From Gracilibacillus oryzae (GTDB lineage: Bacteria > Bacillota > Bacilli > Bacillales > Amphibacillaceae), in assembly GCF_009498735.1 (NCBI RefSeq), contig NZ_ML762426.1, positions 198,955 to 246,174 on the forward strand: a DNA stretch of 47,220 bases. The letters are read 5' to 3'. The notes beneath the pieces were generated by a model. It worked only from the letters and a program-made list of their open reading frames with translations, had not been told where the DNA came from and did not search any database. Position numbers and translations under genes: made by a program. Positions 1 to 7,685 of the stretch are shown here, one piece after another. How positions within the stretch are numbered: position 1 is the stretch's first letter; each line of letters begins with the position of its first letter.

Positions 1-117
1 GCGTTTATCCTATCAAAACTTCTGCAAGGGAGTGCAGATATGATAGTTAGAAGCGGTTATCCTATCAAAACTTCTGCAAGGCAGTGCAGATATGATAGTT
101 GAAGCAGTTAACCTATC
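1..117. repeat. 52-bp tandem hairpin repeat, array A
   Basis: Two complete copies begin at 9 and 61, and a decayed third begins at 112. The spacing is 52 and then 51 bases. Each copy starts CCTATCAAAAC and contains nested inverted repeats: CTATCA pairs with TGATAG, and inside it TCTGCA pairs with TGCAGA. Copies are joined by a GAAGC-GTTA linker. The array probably continues to the left of the window, because bases 1-8 match the linker. It shares its opening with the array at 19105 and its period with the arrays at 23543 and 47049. Confidence 0.85.
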
Positions 118-168
118 ATGTCTTATCACAAAACAGTTGTTTTAGCGGATTAGAATAAAGTATTTACC

Positions 169-194
169 AGACGGTCGAATGGATCGTCTTTTTT
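169..194 (+). terminator. Rho-independent terminator
   Basis: An 8-bp stem (AGACGGTC with GATCGTCT, one G-U pair) and a 5-base loop are followed by a run of T. It would end a plus-strand transcript entering from the left of the window, past the repeat array. Confidence 0.7.
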
Positions 195-271
195 ATAAGG
201 ACAATAACATTTATGGAATATTATGTTAGGATAGAGGGAAGGAAAAATATTAACACAGAAAGGTGATTCCA

Positions 272-460
272 TTGACTAAACATTCTTATGATTCTGAGAA
301 ACCTATCAATGATGCCACCGACCACCTGCGACAGCATCAGGGACTGCCGGCAAAAAGAGGAGGAAAACTTCCTGTTCCGATAAAGGTTCTTGGCTTTATC
401 TTATTTGGCGTTTTCGGTATCATTTCTATTATTGGAGTAATTGTTAGTTTGCTAAACTAG
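272..460 (+). CDS. small single-pass membrane protein
   Basis: This gene encodes 62 residues. A polar N-terminal half (about 35 residues, rich in charged residues and Gln) is followed by a lysine-proline stretch and one hydrophobic segment reaching almost to the C-terminus. The TTG at 272 is chosen because an AAAGGTGA ribosome binding site lies just upstream. The in-frame GTG at 263 would overlap that site. The next gene begins 10 bases after the stop, so the two are probably co-transcribed. I do not recognise a family, and the function is unknown. Confidence 0.6.
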   Translation: MTKHSYDSEKPINDATDHLRQHQGLPAKRGGKLPVPIKVLGFILFGVFGIISIIGVIVSLLN

Positions 461-470
461 GGGGATTCAG

Positions 471-878
471 GTGATTAAACGAAAATTGTTGATGACATTG
501 GTAGCGTCTCCACTTTCCATGTTCGTTATTGTTGCAGCCTTTTTTGATGTATGGCAATGGCCTCTCGGAATGTTGATGCTGACAGGAATCGGTGTCCTTA
601 TGGCATCCCCATACATTTTACTGTACGGGGTTCCTGTGAGTTTTTTCTCCGACTTTATAAGTAAGCGTTTCATCGGGAGGGTGCGTATGCTGATCGCTTT
701 TCTTGTGCATATTCTGTTTGCATTCCTATTTGGTTTGATCGGTGTACTAAACAATAATATTCCTTTGTTGGGATTAGAAGTCGATGCAGGGATTGTATTT
801 GCCGTGATAGTAGCATTTTTCTTCTGGTTAGTTGATGAGTTATTAAGAATAAAGTTAAAAAATATACGGAGGGATTAG
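471..878 (+). CDS. multi-pass membrane protein, paralogue of the gene at 36720
   Basis: This gene encodes 135 residues with about four hydrophobic segments and starts with GTG. The central motif YGVPVSFFSDFISKRF is nearly repeated (YGVPVTFFSDFVTKRF) in the protein encoded at 36720-37088. The motif is followed in both by a hydrophobic segment containing HxLF, and the C-terminal ends are similar (FFFWLVDELL against FFFGAIDEIL). Two copies in 36 kb show a family expanded in this genome, but I do not know its function. It lies 10 bases after a small membrane gene and abuts the next start, so a three-gene operon is likely. Confidence 0.7.
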   Translation: MIKRKLLMTLVASPLSMFVIVAAFFDVWQWPLGMLMLTGIGVLMASPYILLYGVPVSFFSDFISKRFIGRVRMLIAFLVHILFAFLFGLIGVLNNNIPLLGLEVDAGIVFAVIVAFFFWLVDELLRIKLKNIRRD

Positions 879-1199
879 ATGGTCCGCAAAATATTTGGAT
901 GGACTGGCGCGGTATTTTTTCTTGCAGCGATTATTAGTGGGATTGCTGGTGTGAGGGTATATGGATCAGAGTTGTTTGTTTTTTACGGGCTTGGATTGAT
1001 TGGCTTTGTTTGGAGTATTGCTGGCCGGTTTTGGAAGGTAGCAAAACCTGTGCCAGAAACTCCACTGTTTCGAGCTGTGGAAAGAGTCAGTTTTTATGGG
1101 AATTTAGTAATTACTGTTTTCTTTTTTCCGCCGTTGTTAATGTTGTGGGGGACATTGTTAGATTGGTTAATCGCTTGGTTGAAGGGGATGTTAGAATGA
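879..1199 (+). CDS. membrane protein of unknown function
   Basis: This gene encodes 106 residues with about three hydrophobic segments (near residues 8-24, 30-48 and 72-98). The ATG directly follows the previous stop codon and has a CGGAGGG ribosome binding site inside the end of that gene, so translation is probably coupled. The charged loop between segments two and three carries KxAKPxPETP. I recognise no family. It is a likely operon partner of the genes at 272 and 471. Confidence 0.65.
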   Translation: MVRKIFGWTGAVFFLAAIISGIAGVRVYGSELFVFYGLGLIGFVWSIAGRFWKVAKPVPETPLFRAVERVSFYGNLVITVFFFPPLLMLWGTLLDWLIAWLKGMLE

Positions 1200-1234
1200 A
1201 AGTGGCAGGGACTTATATGTTTTGAGTATTTAAC

Positions 1235-1360
1235 ATGTTTCTGGAAGTCTTCTGGTTAATTACAGATGTTGGTGGTTCGAACATGGAAATTTTCTATGTA
1301 TTTTCTTTAGTTGTTGGCGCAACTGGACTGAAACTGTACAGTGATCATCCAAGAAATTAG
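1235..1360 (+). CDS. possible very small membrane protein
   Basis: This open frame of 41 residues has a hydrophobic middle and a polar end (SDHPRN). No clear ribosome binding site precedes 1235. An internal ATG at about 1283 follows a GGTGG and would leave 25 residues. It could be a remnant. The only support is its position between real genes and its hydrophobic character. Confidence 0.25.
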   Translation: MFLEVFWLITDVGGSNMEIFYVFSLVVGATGLKLYSDHPRN

Positions 1361-1419
1361 ACGATTGGATGAAACTTTCTCCAGGTATCTTTCGTATTCA
1401 AAAGTATGGAGGCGATAAA

Positions 1420-1608
1420 ATGAACAAAGAGAAAGAAACACCTGAAGAAAGAAGAGAGAGAATGAGACAGGAAGAATTAAAGCAGCCCTCCAGCAGTGTG
1501 CATGGCAGTGGATTACAGGATTTAGTCGGCGGTATTGGTTGGAAAGGCACTTTCATTATTATTATTGTAATTATTGCAGCATTTATTATTTATCAAGTAT
1601 TTTTCTAG
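1420..1608 (+). CDS. DUF6366-family small membrane protein
   Basis: This gene encodes 62 residues. The N-terminus is strongly charged (MNKEKETPEERRERMRQEEL), the middle is LQDLVGGIGWKGT, and one C-terminal transmembrane segment is rich in isoleucine. This layout, with the ETPEERRERMRQEE start and the GG-GWKGT turn, is that of the Bacillaceae DUF6366 family as I recall it. The function of that family is unknown. The start at 1420 is supported by GGAGG eight bases upstream. An in-frame start at 1369 would lack a binding site. Confidence 0.75.
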   Translation: MNKEKETPEERRERMRQEELKQPSSSVHGSGLQDLVGGIGWKGTFIIIIVIIAAFIIYQVFF

Positions 1609-1668
1609 ATAGAAGACAAACACCTAATGAAAAATAGAAAATAAGATAGGATAAAGGGGAAAATACGA

Positions 1669-2187
1669 ATGTTTTACGATTTGCAAGGGGAAGCAAAAAT
1701 GGCACCAATTGTGGGCATGTTATATTCCATGGTTAAAGAAAATACGGAAAGACTGCAATGGATCACAAGTGGAATGATTCAGCAGGAAGTCGATTACAAG
1801 GGACCTAACCAAGAGTATAATAGTACGGCACAATTAATCAGACACCTTACATATGTTGATATTAATTGGGTGTATCGCATCAAAGACCAGCCAATTCCCA
1901 AGTCTCTAAAACAAAAATACGGACCAATGTTAGATAAGAACAACCGACTTCCCATGGTTCAAGGAGTGTCATTAAACAGCCTCATATCAGATTATCAATC
2001 AGTTATATCATTGTTAGCTGAAACGTGTATACAATTATCGGATAATGAACTAGAGAAAGTTGTGACATTTGGGCATGAAAATGAAAAGCAAGCAACGATT
2101 CGGTGGGGATTATGGCATATGGCTGATCACAACCGCTATCATCAGGCTCATATTAATCAACTTAGAAAGTGGTATGGGAAGGGATGA
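1669..2187 (+). CDS. DinB-family protein
   Basis: This gene encodes 172 residues with the helical layout of DinB/YfiT-like proteins. A long first helix is followed by a conserved His in LIRHLTYVDINW, and near the C-terminus by two His in WHMADHNRYHQAH. These three histidines are the usual divalent-metal ligands of the family. Related proteins act as metal-dependent thiol transferases or have no assigned reaction, so the substrate cannot be named. The stop overlaps the next start (TGATG), implying co-expression with the kinase-like gene. The start has an AAAGGGGAA ribosome binding site. Confidence 0.8.
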   Translation: MFYDLQGEAKMAPIVGMLYSMVKENTERLQWITSGMIQQEVDYKGPNQEYNSTAQLIRHLTYVDINWVYRIKDQPIPKSLKQKYGPMLDKNNRLPMVQGVSLNSLISDYQSVISLLAETCIQLSDNELEKVVTFGHENEKQATIRWGLWHMADHNRYHQAHINQLRKWYGKG

Positions 2188-2984
2188 TGAATACTATGAA
2201 ATATGATATAAACTTAGGTTCACCCATAGCAAAAGGGAATACAGCAGAAATCTATCTATGTAAGGACTGCATTGTCAAGGTTTTTAACGATTGTTTACCA
2301 GATACAGAGTCCTCCTATGAAGCTGATAAACAAACATATGCCTATTCATGCGGACTGGCTGTGCCTAAAGTGTTTGATGTGACGAAGATCAATGGCAAAC
2401 AAGCGATTGTAATGGAATATATCAAAGGAAAGACTCTAGGAGAGTTATTATTAGAAGATAGGGAAAATGCGGAATATTATTTATCTCTCTCCGTTGATAT
2501 TCAACAAAAATTGCATCAGATTATTCCAGATAACCTTGAATCAATGCAGGAAAAGCTTCAACATCAAATCGAGAGATCTCCTCTCGTGGGAAAATGGAAT
2601 AAAAATTATCTAATAAAAAAATTGCATGCACTGACATATGAAAACAGACTCTGTCATGGGGATTTTCACTTGTTTAATTTGATTATGACAGACACTGGAG
2701 TTTCGATAATTTATTGGGTGGATTCCACTGCAGGAGATATCCGCGCAGATATTTACCGTTCCTATCTGCTTTACTCCCAATTTTCAGCGGAATTAGCGGA
2801 GATGTATCTGCAAATCTATTGTGAAAAAAGCGGATTACTAAAGACCGAAATTTTGCAATGGGCTCCAATTATAGCTGGAGCAAGGTCAGCTGAAGGTGTG
2901 TCATCAGGCAATTCGAAACTGCTTTTGGATATTATCCATCATTATTCTCCTATAAAAGATTATAATTGGGAGGTCAGGCTGTGA
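2187..2984 (+). CDS. aminoglycoside-phosphotransferase-fold kinase-like protein
   Basis: This gene encodes 265 residues. The N-lobe has a glycine-rich turn (SPIAKGNTAEIY), a Lys in CIVKVF and the hinge VMEYIKGKTLGELL. The C-lobe has the catalytic Brenner motif HGDFHLFNLI with Asp and Asn present. The following metal-binding motif, normally I-D-W in this family, reads IIYWVDSTAGD, so the usual Asp is Tyr. A single base change (GAT to TAT) would explain this. It may be inactive, or the Asp two residues later may take over. The substrate is unknown. ATG 2187 is chosen because it overlaps the previous stop. ATG 2196 is also possible. Confidence 0.8.
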   Translation: MNTMKYDINLGSPIAKGNTAEIYLCKDCIVKVFNDCLPDTESSYEADKQTYAYSCGLAVPKVFDVTKINGKQAIVMEYIKGKTLGELLLEDRENAEYYLSLSVDIQQKLHQIIPDNLESMQEKLQHQIERSPLVGKWNKNYLIKKLHALTYENRLCHGDFHLFNLIMTDTGVSIIYWVDSTAGDIRADIYRSYLLYSQFSAELAEMYLQIYCEKSGLLKTEILQWAPIIAGARSAEGVSSGNSKLLLDIIHHYSPIKDYNWEVRL

Positions 2985-3136
2985 AGGCAGCTGAGATAAA
3001 GAGGAAATTATTTAAGTCTGCAACCATTTTTGAGACAGCGCCGGCTTTTGAATTGGATGCTCTGCCAAAAGATCCAGCGCTTGGATTTATTTTTACCAAA
3101 TATATACTCATTACCTGTAAAGGGGCGTGCTATTAA
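2981..3136 (+). CDS. short ORF resembling the N-terminus of a pyridoxamine-phosphate-oxidase-like protein
   Basis: This ORF encodes 51 residues starting at GTG, with an excellent GGGAGGT ribosome binding site, and overlaps the previous stop by four bases. The pattern EIKRKLFKS...F....FELDALPKDPA resembles the first 40 residues of pyridoxamine-phosphate-oxidase-type flavoproteins (EI-+-L ... F-----LP-DP). That family should continue for more than 150 residues, with DPxxLFxxW and EPHAM motifs that I cannot find in any frame downstream. It is most likely a gene whose 3' part was lost. Family assignment is tentative. Confidence 0.4.
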   Translation: MKAAEIKRKLFKSATIFETAPAFELDALPKDPALGFIFTKYILITCKGACY

Positions 3137-3391
3137 ACGATCAATTGCTTAGTTAAGAATATCGCAAAAAGGTGATCATGGAAGTTTCTATGGGTATGGA
3201 AGCAGGAAAGAAAAGGAGAATGAGTAAATTAGTAAATAACATGTAATAGGCTATGACCTTGTGTAAGCTTCCTTTTAGCTTTTTATCCTAATGAGGAACT
3301 CAAGGTTGTTGTTTGTTCAAATACATCGAGGGGGTGCTGTGTGATGATGGAGTCTATAGAAAGAAATCAAATGGAAGTTTTGAAAAAAACA
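3137..3391. other. gap without a convincing gene
   Basis: About 250 bases. A 22-codon frame (3178-3246) follows an AAAAGGTG binding-site-like sequence, and another short frame near 3343 runs into the terminator. Both are too short and featureless to call. The stretch may hold the decayed remainder of the truncated gene just upstream. Confidence 0.4.
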
Positions 3392-3425
3392 AAAAAAAAA
3401 CCAACCATTCTCAGCAAATAGTTGG
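3392..3425 (-). terminator. terminator of the sigma/anti-sigma operon
   Basis: Read on the minus strand, CCAAC and GTTGG pair, extended inward by three more pairs after a mismatch. A run of nine T follows. It lies 14 bases past the stop of the anti-sigma gene. Confidence 0.7.
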
Positions 3426-3438
3426 CTCCTCCAAATCA

Positions 3439-5028
3439 CTATTTAAGTTTCACTATTTCTGACCGATCTTCATAAATGGAATAGAGAAAGACATGTAAGG
3501 TAAGATCTTGTTCATTAATATCAGTAAATGTCTCTACTTGTTTATTGCTTCCATTTAATCCGTCATTAGAGCGACTATCAGCGAAAATTCTCTTATCACC
3601 TTCATAAATCACACTTTGCGAAATAAGAGCAAATCGATTATCTTCACTTCTTGATTCGACAGTTAAGCTGCTACCATCAAGATAATACGTAAATTCAACT
3701 GGATATCCATTCACTTTCGTTTCCACTGTTTTTGGTTCATTCGAAATGTTCTCCAACAGAACCTTGTCTTGCTCAGAACCTTCATAAGAGACTTTAGCAT
3801 CTTCTAAAGCGAGTGAAATGGATTGTTCATCTATATCATTTAACACACTTTCCGTTTCAAAAGTTAAGTAATCCTCTCCAGAAAAATAACCATCCCATTC
3901 TTGATCACCGATCTGCAGTTTCATTGTATTGTAATTGACAAAAACTTCTTTACTAATGATCTTCTCCTCATCATAATAAAGTCTGGCTTCAGTTAGAGTA
4001 ATCGCTAATTCTGTAAATTGAAGCAAGCGGCTTCCTAGTTCTACTTCTTCATCGACATCCATCACAAAGGTAGATTTTTGGGCAAGGTCATGATTGTATA
4101 CAAAATCCACTGACCATGATGCCGGGTGATAGGCTAAAGTATCCTGGTACTCTAATGATAGATCCAGTTCATTGATTTTATCTTGAGCGATTTGTAGAGA
4201 TTCTCCAATCTTTATCACATTTGGTTCAGGTCGTTTATATACAACACGTGAACTCTCCACAGTTTCCCCATTAAGTTGAAAATTTAAGTTGGCAAAATCC
4301 GTTTCGTTTAGTTCATCTAATTCAATTAGATAATGTAATTGATAGATACCATTACTATGATCATTATTTAGAATGTTTATTTGTGAGATCCCATCTTTTT
4401 TAATGGGGATTGAGGTCATATTTACAACTTGATCATCAGATAAATCTATTTTCTTAATTTCGAACTCCTGCAAGCCTGAGAGGTTAAGGGTAACAGACTC
4501 ATCTGCTTGAATTTCTTTCTCTGTATGAAGGAAGCCTACAATTTTTCCAGCACTTTCTTCATATACAGCAGTTGCCTCTAAAGTTGTTTCACTTCCATCC
4601 GGATTAACAAGCGTCGCCTGATCAAATTGGGCTGCGCTGACATCTTGGCTGTGTTCCTTTTCTAAACTGAAATTAATCGTTGTTCCATTTCGATCTGTCA
4701 CTACATTGTGAACAGTTAAAGTTCCTAAATCATTTTCGCTTGTTTGATTAATCTCTTGTCCAAATCCATTCTCTAATGATGTGATGACACCTGGTCGATT
4801 CACTTTATGCATCCAGTCCATAATTTCGCTAGAGTATGCAGCTATAACTGGTGTTGAGGTAAGAACAATTGCGAATATAATCGCAGGGATAGCTACTTTT
4901 AATTTCTTACTGGACCGTTCTTTTTTCTGTTGTTTAATCAGTATTTTATTCCACATATCATCCTCCTCAGGTATATGATGATCATCTTTTTTTACATGCT
5001 TTTTAAAAATATCTGAGAGATTATTCAA
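3439..5028 (-). CDS. membrane anti-sigma factor with DUF4179-type extracellular region
   Basis: This gene encodes 529 residues. A cytoplasmic N-terminal part of about 44 residues, expected to bind the sigma factor, is followed by one transmembrane segment (about 46-66, ending PVIAAY). A long extracellular region, largely beta in character, follows; its first part (about 85-180, NQTSENDLGTLTVHNVVTD) matches the DUF4179 pattern. It starts at TTG 5028, eight bases inside the end of the ECF sigma gene, with GGAGGAG five bases upstream, so the two are translationally coupled. Inference: it holds the partner sigma at the membrane until an envelope signal. The signal is not evident. Confidence 0.85.
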   Translation of the reverse strand: MNNLSDIFKKHVKKDDHHIPEEDDMWNKILIKQQKKERSSKKLKVAIPAIIFAIVLTSTPVIAAYSSEIMDWMHKVNRPGVITSLENGFGQEINQTSENDLGTLTVHNVVTDRNGTTINFSLEKEHSQDVSAAQFDQATLVNPDGSETTLEATAVYEESAGKIVGFLHTEKEIQADESVTLNLSGLQEFEIKKIDLSDDQVVNMTSIPIKKDGISQINILNNDHSNGIYQLHYLIELDELNETDFANLNFQLNGETVESSRVVYKRPEPNVIKIGESLQIAQDKINELDLSLEYQDTLAYHPASWSVDFVYNHDLAQKSTFVMDVDEEVELGSRLLQFTELAITLTEARLYYDEEKIISKEVFVNYNTMKLQIGDQEWDGYFSGEDYLTFETESVLNDIDEQSISLALEDAKVSYEGSEQDKVLLENISNEPKTVETKVNGYPVEFTYYLDGSSLTVESRSEDNRFALISQSVIYEGDKRIFADSRSNDGLNGSNKQVETFTDINEQDLTLHVFLYSIYEDRSEIVKLK

Positions 5029-5539
5029 AGCTACTCCTCCATTCTAGAAAAAAGTTTTTGTCGTCTTGAAACAGTGTTTTGATTAATTTTTTTCCTTTGA
5101 AATGTCTCGATTTAACTGTTCCTTCAGGGATCTTTAGAATTTCTGCTATTTCTTTATCTTTACATTCATGCACATATTTCAATATCATGACTTTCCTGAT
5201 TCGAACAGGCAGTTTTTTCATCAGTTCGGCTAGTTCACTTCTATGTTCACTAGTTTCTATTGCTGGCTTATTTTTAAAAGGTAAGAGCTGAACCGTATCT
5301 TTTACAATCATTCTGTTACTTTTCTTCAAGTAGTTTCGTGACATATTCATCGCAATACTGAGCAGCCAGGATTTCTGATTTTCGATCGACTGAAAATCTG
5401 CAGTTAGCGCTTTTGCAAAAACCTCCTGGCAAAGATCTTCTGCATCATGTGTATTGTGAACCAAATAATTGCATGCACGAAAGACGTCTTTATAATATTT
5501 TTGGAATAATGCTTTTGCGTTAGTGACCTGTTCCATCAT
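5021..5539 (-). CDS. ECF RNA polymerase sigma factor
   Basis: This gene encodes 172 residues. Region 2 includes NTHDAEDLCQEVFAKAL (about 30-46), with the DAEDLxQExF motif of sigma-70 region 2. Region 4 includes KYVHECKDKEIAEILKIPEG followed by TVKSRHFKGKKLIK (about 122-156), the helix-turn-helix for the -35 element. The length is typical for an ECF sigma. The start has AAAGGAGGTGG just upstream; ATG 5536 would give slightly better spacing. The gene overlaps its anti-sigma. ECF sigmas usually drive their own operon, but I could not identify a convincing autoregulatory promoter upstream. Confidence 0.93.
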   Translation of the reverse strand: MMEQVTNAKALFQKYYKDVFRACNYLVHNTHDAEDLCQEVFAKALTADFQSIENQKSWLLSIAMNMSRNYLKKSNRMIVKDTVQLLPFKNKPAIETSEHRSELAELMKKLPVRIRKVMILKYVHECKDKEIAEILKIPEGTVKSRHFKGKKLIKTLFQDDKNFFLEWRSSFE

Positions 5540-5644
5540 TCCACCTCCTTTTTTTGTATCTACACTAGTAACAATTTCTTATGGCAAATAGTTCACTTTA
5601 AAAAAAATGTTCTAAACAGAAGATGTAATTTCCATTTTAAATAA

Positions 5645-5667
5645 GCCTCTCAACCAATGTGAGAGGC
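5645..5667 (-). terminator. hairpin between methyltransferase and sigma operon
   Basis: A perfect 8-bp stem, GCCTCTCA with TGAGAGGC, has a 7-base loop. On the minus strand it is followed by a broken T-rich tail. It lies 16 bases past the methyltransferase stop, so it probably ends that transcript. The tail is weak. Confidence 0.55.
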
Positions 5668-5682
5668 TCAATAAGTCGGATT

Positions 5683-6597
5683 TTATTTTTTTACAGCGTG
5701 GATGTAATGAATTGTCTCGAAAGCAGTTAAGTAATCTGTTCTGTTTGAAAAGAATTGTTCATTAATTTTGGTCGGTGTTAAATGTTCATAGACTAGCAGA
5801 CCAGCACTTTCTAGCATTTTCTCGATTTCTGTAAAAGTAAAACTAGATTTCATCGGTTCCCCGCTGGCCGCAGCCATTTTTACCATATTATCCACTCTGT
5901 TGTATTTTCCTTTTTCTGTAAATAAGGTTTCATCTGCATAATCGAAAACAATGGAACTGCCTGAAGGAACATTAGTAAACAAGTGATAAATCAGGTTTTT
6001 ATTCTGTTCTTTGGTTAAATAATAGGAAACGCCCAACAGGCTGAAGAATGTTTTGTTGTTGGCAAAACCTTGATCTGTAAGGGACTTGTAGGAAAATGTA
6101 TCGGTAAAATCAGTAGGAATAAAATGAATATTTCCTGGGACATGAAGTTTGTTATCGTTTATTCTTTGCTGTTTCATTTTCTGTGTTGCTGGATGATCCA
6201 GTTCGTATATTGCTAAGCTATTTTCAGATTCAGGGTATCGAAAGGCAAATGTATCTAACCCTGCACCAAGGATAACGTACTGCTTTACCCCTAATTTTTG
6301 TTCATGCAGCAACACTTTCTCACAGTAAGCAGCACGTGCTAAAGGTGTCGGGGAAAGCTGGACTTGCACAATCCATTTTAATATTTCCTCAGGATTTTCT
6401 TTCCACTTATGGGCGATTTCCTGGTTGAAAAATGGGATCCCATCTATCATACTTTTACTGATAGACTTGAATTCTTCTTGAGAAATGAATTCTTCTGCAA
6501 GAAAATCGTCAAAAATCTTCGGTGAATCATTTTTACTGTGATAGGCTCGGACAAACGCTGATACAAGAGAAGTCATGCTGGACTCGTTCTTTTTCAT
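5683..6597 (-). CDS. SAM-dependent methyltransferase, leucine-carboxyl-methyltransferase-like family
   Basis: This gene encodes 304 residues. The SAM site reads YVILGAGLDTFAFR (about 115-128), the hallmark of the LCM/PPM1-type class I methyltransferases, followed by an acidic YELDHPATQ that would contact the ribose. Bacterial members of this fold often methylate carboxyl groups or polyketide intermediates, so the substrate cannot be predicted. The start at 6597 is chosen because GGAGGAATTTGAT precedes it. The frame is open further upstream but runs through the promoter. The gene has its own sigma-A-like promoter and a palindrome in the leader. Confidence 0.85.
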   Translation of the reverse strand: MKKNESSMTSLVSAFVRAYHSKNDSPKIFDDFLAEEFISQEEFKSISKSMIDGIPFFNQEIAHKWKENPEEILKWIVQVQLSPTPLARAAYCEKVLLHEQKLGVKQYVILGAGLDTFAFRYPESENSLAIYELDHPATQKMKQQRINDNKLHVPGNIHFIPTDFTDTFSYKSLTDQGFANNKTFFSLLGVSYYLTKEQNKNLIYHLFTNVPSGSSIVFDYADETLFTEKGKYNRVDNMVKMAAASGEPMKSSFTFTEIEKMLESAGLLVYEHLTPTKINEQFFSNRTDYLTAFETIHYIHAVKK

Positions 6598-6621
6598 ATC
6601 AAATTCCTCCATAAAAAAATA

Positions 6622-6643
6622 GATTCCCCCGGCCGGGAGAATC
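6622..6643. promoter_or_regulatory. 22-base near-perfect palindrome in the methyltransferase leader
   Basis: GATTC and GAATC flank a CCCGGCCGGG centre, with one mismatched position pair. It lies about 25-45 bases downstream of the predicted start point of the minus-strand promoter and just before the ribosome binding site. It could be a repressor operator or a GC-rich leader hairpin. In this AT-rich DNA it stands out. Confidence 0.55.
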
Positions 6644-6673
6644 TTATAATAACAGTAAAAATGGTTTATGTGA

Positions 6674-6702
6674 ATAATAGCACAATTGAATTTTTTTGTC
6701 AA
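6674..6702 (-). promoter_or_regulatory. sigma-A-type promoter for the methyltransferase
   Basis: On the minus strand, TTGACA (6702-6697) and TATTAT (6679-6674) are separated by exactly 17 bases. The -35 is perfect and the -10 matches five of six. It reads toward the methyltransferase start at 6597. Confidence 0.8.
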
Positions 6703-6790
6703 ATCTTTTGATTGGATAATTCAGGAAGGAAAGTTAATAGATTATAAGTATGAGAAATGCTATGTTAATTATAAGAAAGTGGGGAATATT

Positions 6791-7630
6791 ATGACCTTAA
6801 AGTCGAGACTTAAGCGATGTGATTTGGATGCAGATAACGATAAGCTGGATCTGTTGATAGAGGAGATGCTGAACAACATTGGATCAACAGATTCGGAATT
6901 GCGAGATCAATTAATTTATCAGACTTTTGGTAATTTGATCATGGAAAATTATTTGAGCAAAGAACAGGAGATCCATATATTAGAGGGTTGCAGAAAAAGG
7001 CTATTCTATCAGATAGGTGTGAAAAACGATGATTCTGTTTTTACACGTTCTTTTTCAGCATTGGTGATTGTTCTTATTCTGGAAAAAGATACGGTAAACC
7101 GGAACCTAGCTGATGAACTTGTTCTGAAGGTAATCGAAGACAGCATTTGCTATGTAAAGTTGGAAGAAGATGTGCGGGGTTTTGTCCAGGATAAGGGGTG
7201 GGCACACAGTGTTGCCCATGGAGCGGATTTATTAACAGCAGCAGTGAATCATCCCTGTTTTACGATTGGTTATACTTCAGAATGTCTTGATGCTTTGAAA
7301 GCAGCTTTATTCAAGCAAAAAGAAAATAATCTTCCTTTTATTGATGATGAAGACGAGCGGCTTGTTTTTGTAATGGAAGCCCTGATAACGAAAGGGGCGA
7401 GTGAGGATAAGCTTATTTCATGGATAAAAGAAATTTCTGAAACATTACATCACTTTTTGGAGTCAGAAGATTTTTATCCTGGTTTTTTGATGAAAAAGTC
7501 TGATGTTATTCATTTTTTCCGATCATGTTATTTCCGGTTATTATACAAGAATCAATTTCCTGAACTGACAAGGAGTATTGCCTGTGTGCTGGAACAGTGG
7601 CATATGAGACTTTATCAGTCAAATGATTAA
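6791..7630 (+). CDS. DUF2785-family protein
   Basis: This gene encodes 279 residues, largely helical. The central segment DKGWAHSVAHGADLLTAAV matches the DUF2785 hallmark (G-W-A-H-S-x-A-H-x-A-D). The role of that family is unknown; the paired histidines suggest metal or ligand binding. ATG 6791 is preferred to the open frame from 6686, because AAGTGGGGA lies eight bases before it and the earlier start would sit inside the divergent promoter. A terminator follows the stop. Confidence 0.8.
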   Translation: MTLKSRLKRCDLDADNDKLDLLIEEMLNNIGSTDSELRDQLIYQTFGNLIMENYLSKEQEIHILEGCRKRLFYQIGVKNDDSVFTRSFSALVIVLILEKDTVNRNLADELVLKVIEDSICYVKLEEDVRGFVQDKGWAHSVAHGADLLTAAVNHPCFTIGYTSECLDALKAALFKQKENNLPFIDDEDERLVFVMEALITKGASEDKLISWIKEISETLHHFLESEDFYPGFLMKKSDVIHFFRSCYFRLLYKNQFPELTRSIACVLEQWHMRLYQSND

Positions 7631-7653
7631 AAAAGTGTTTTCAGATGTAGTAG

Positions 7654-7685
7654 AACCATTCAAGCTTTAGTGCTGAATGGTTTTT
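7654..7685 (+). terminator. terminator overlapping the 3' end of the MFS gene
   Basis: AACCATTCA pairs with TGAATGGTT across an 11-base loop, followed by TTTTT. It ends the plus-strand DUF2785 transcript and lies partly inside the last codons of the convergent MFS gene. Confidence 0.75.

Noticed and set aside
3178-3246. A 22-codon frame with a ribosome-binding-site-like AAAAGGTG
   Set aside because: It is too short, with no hydrophobic or other feature, in a stretch that may be gene debris.
5540-5640. Possible ECF autoregulatory promoter upstream of the sigma gene
   Set aside because: A GTGAAC-like -35 exists, but no matching CGTC-type -10 at the right distance. A sigma-A-like TTGCCA/TGTAGA alternative is weak.
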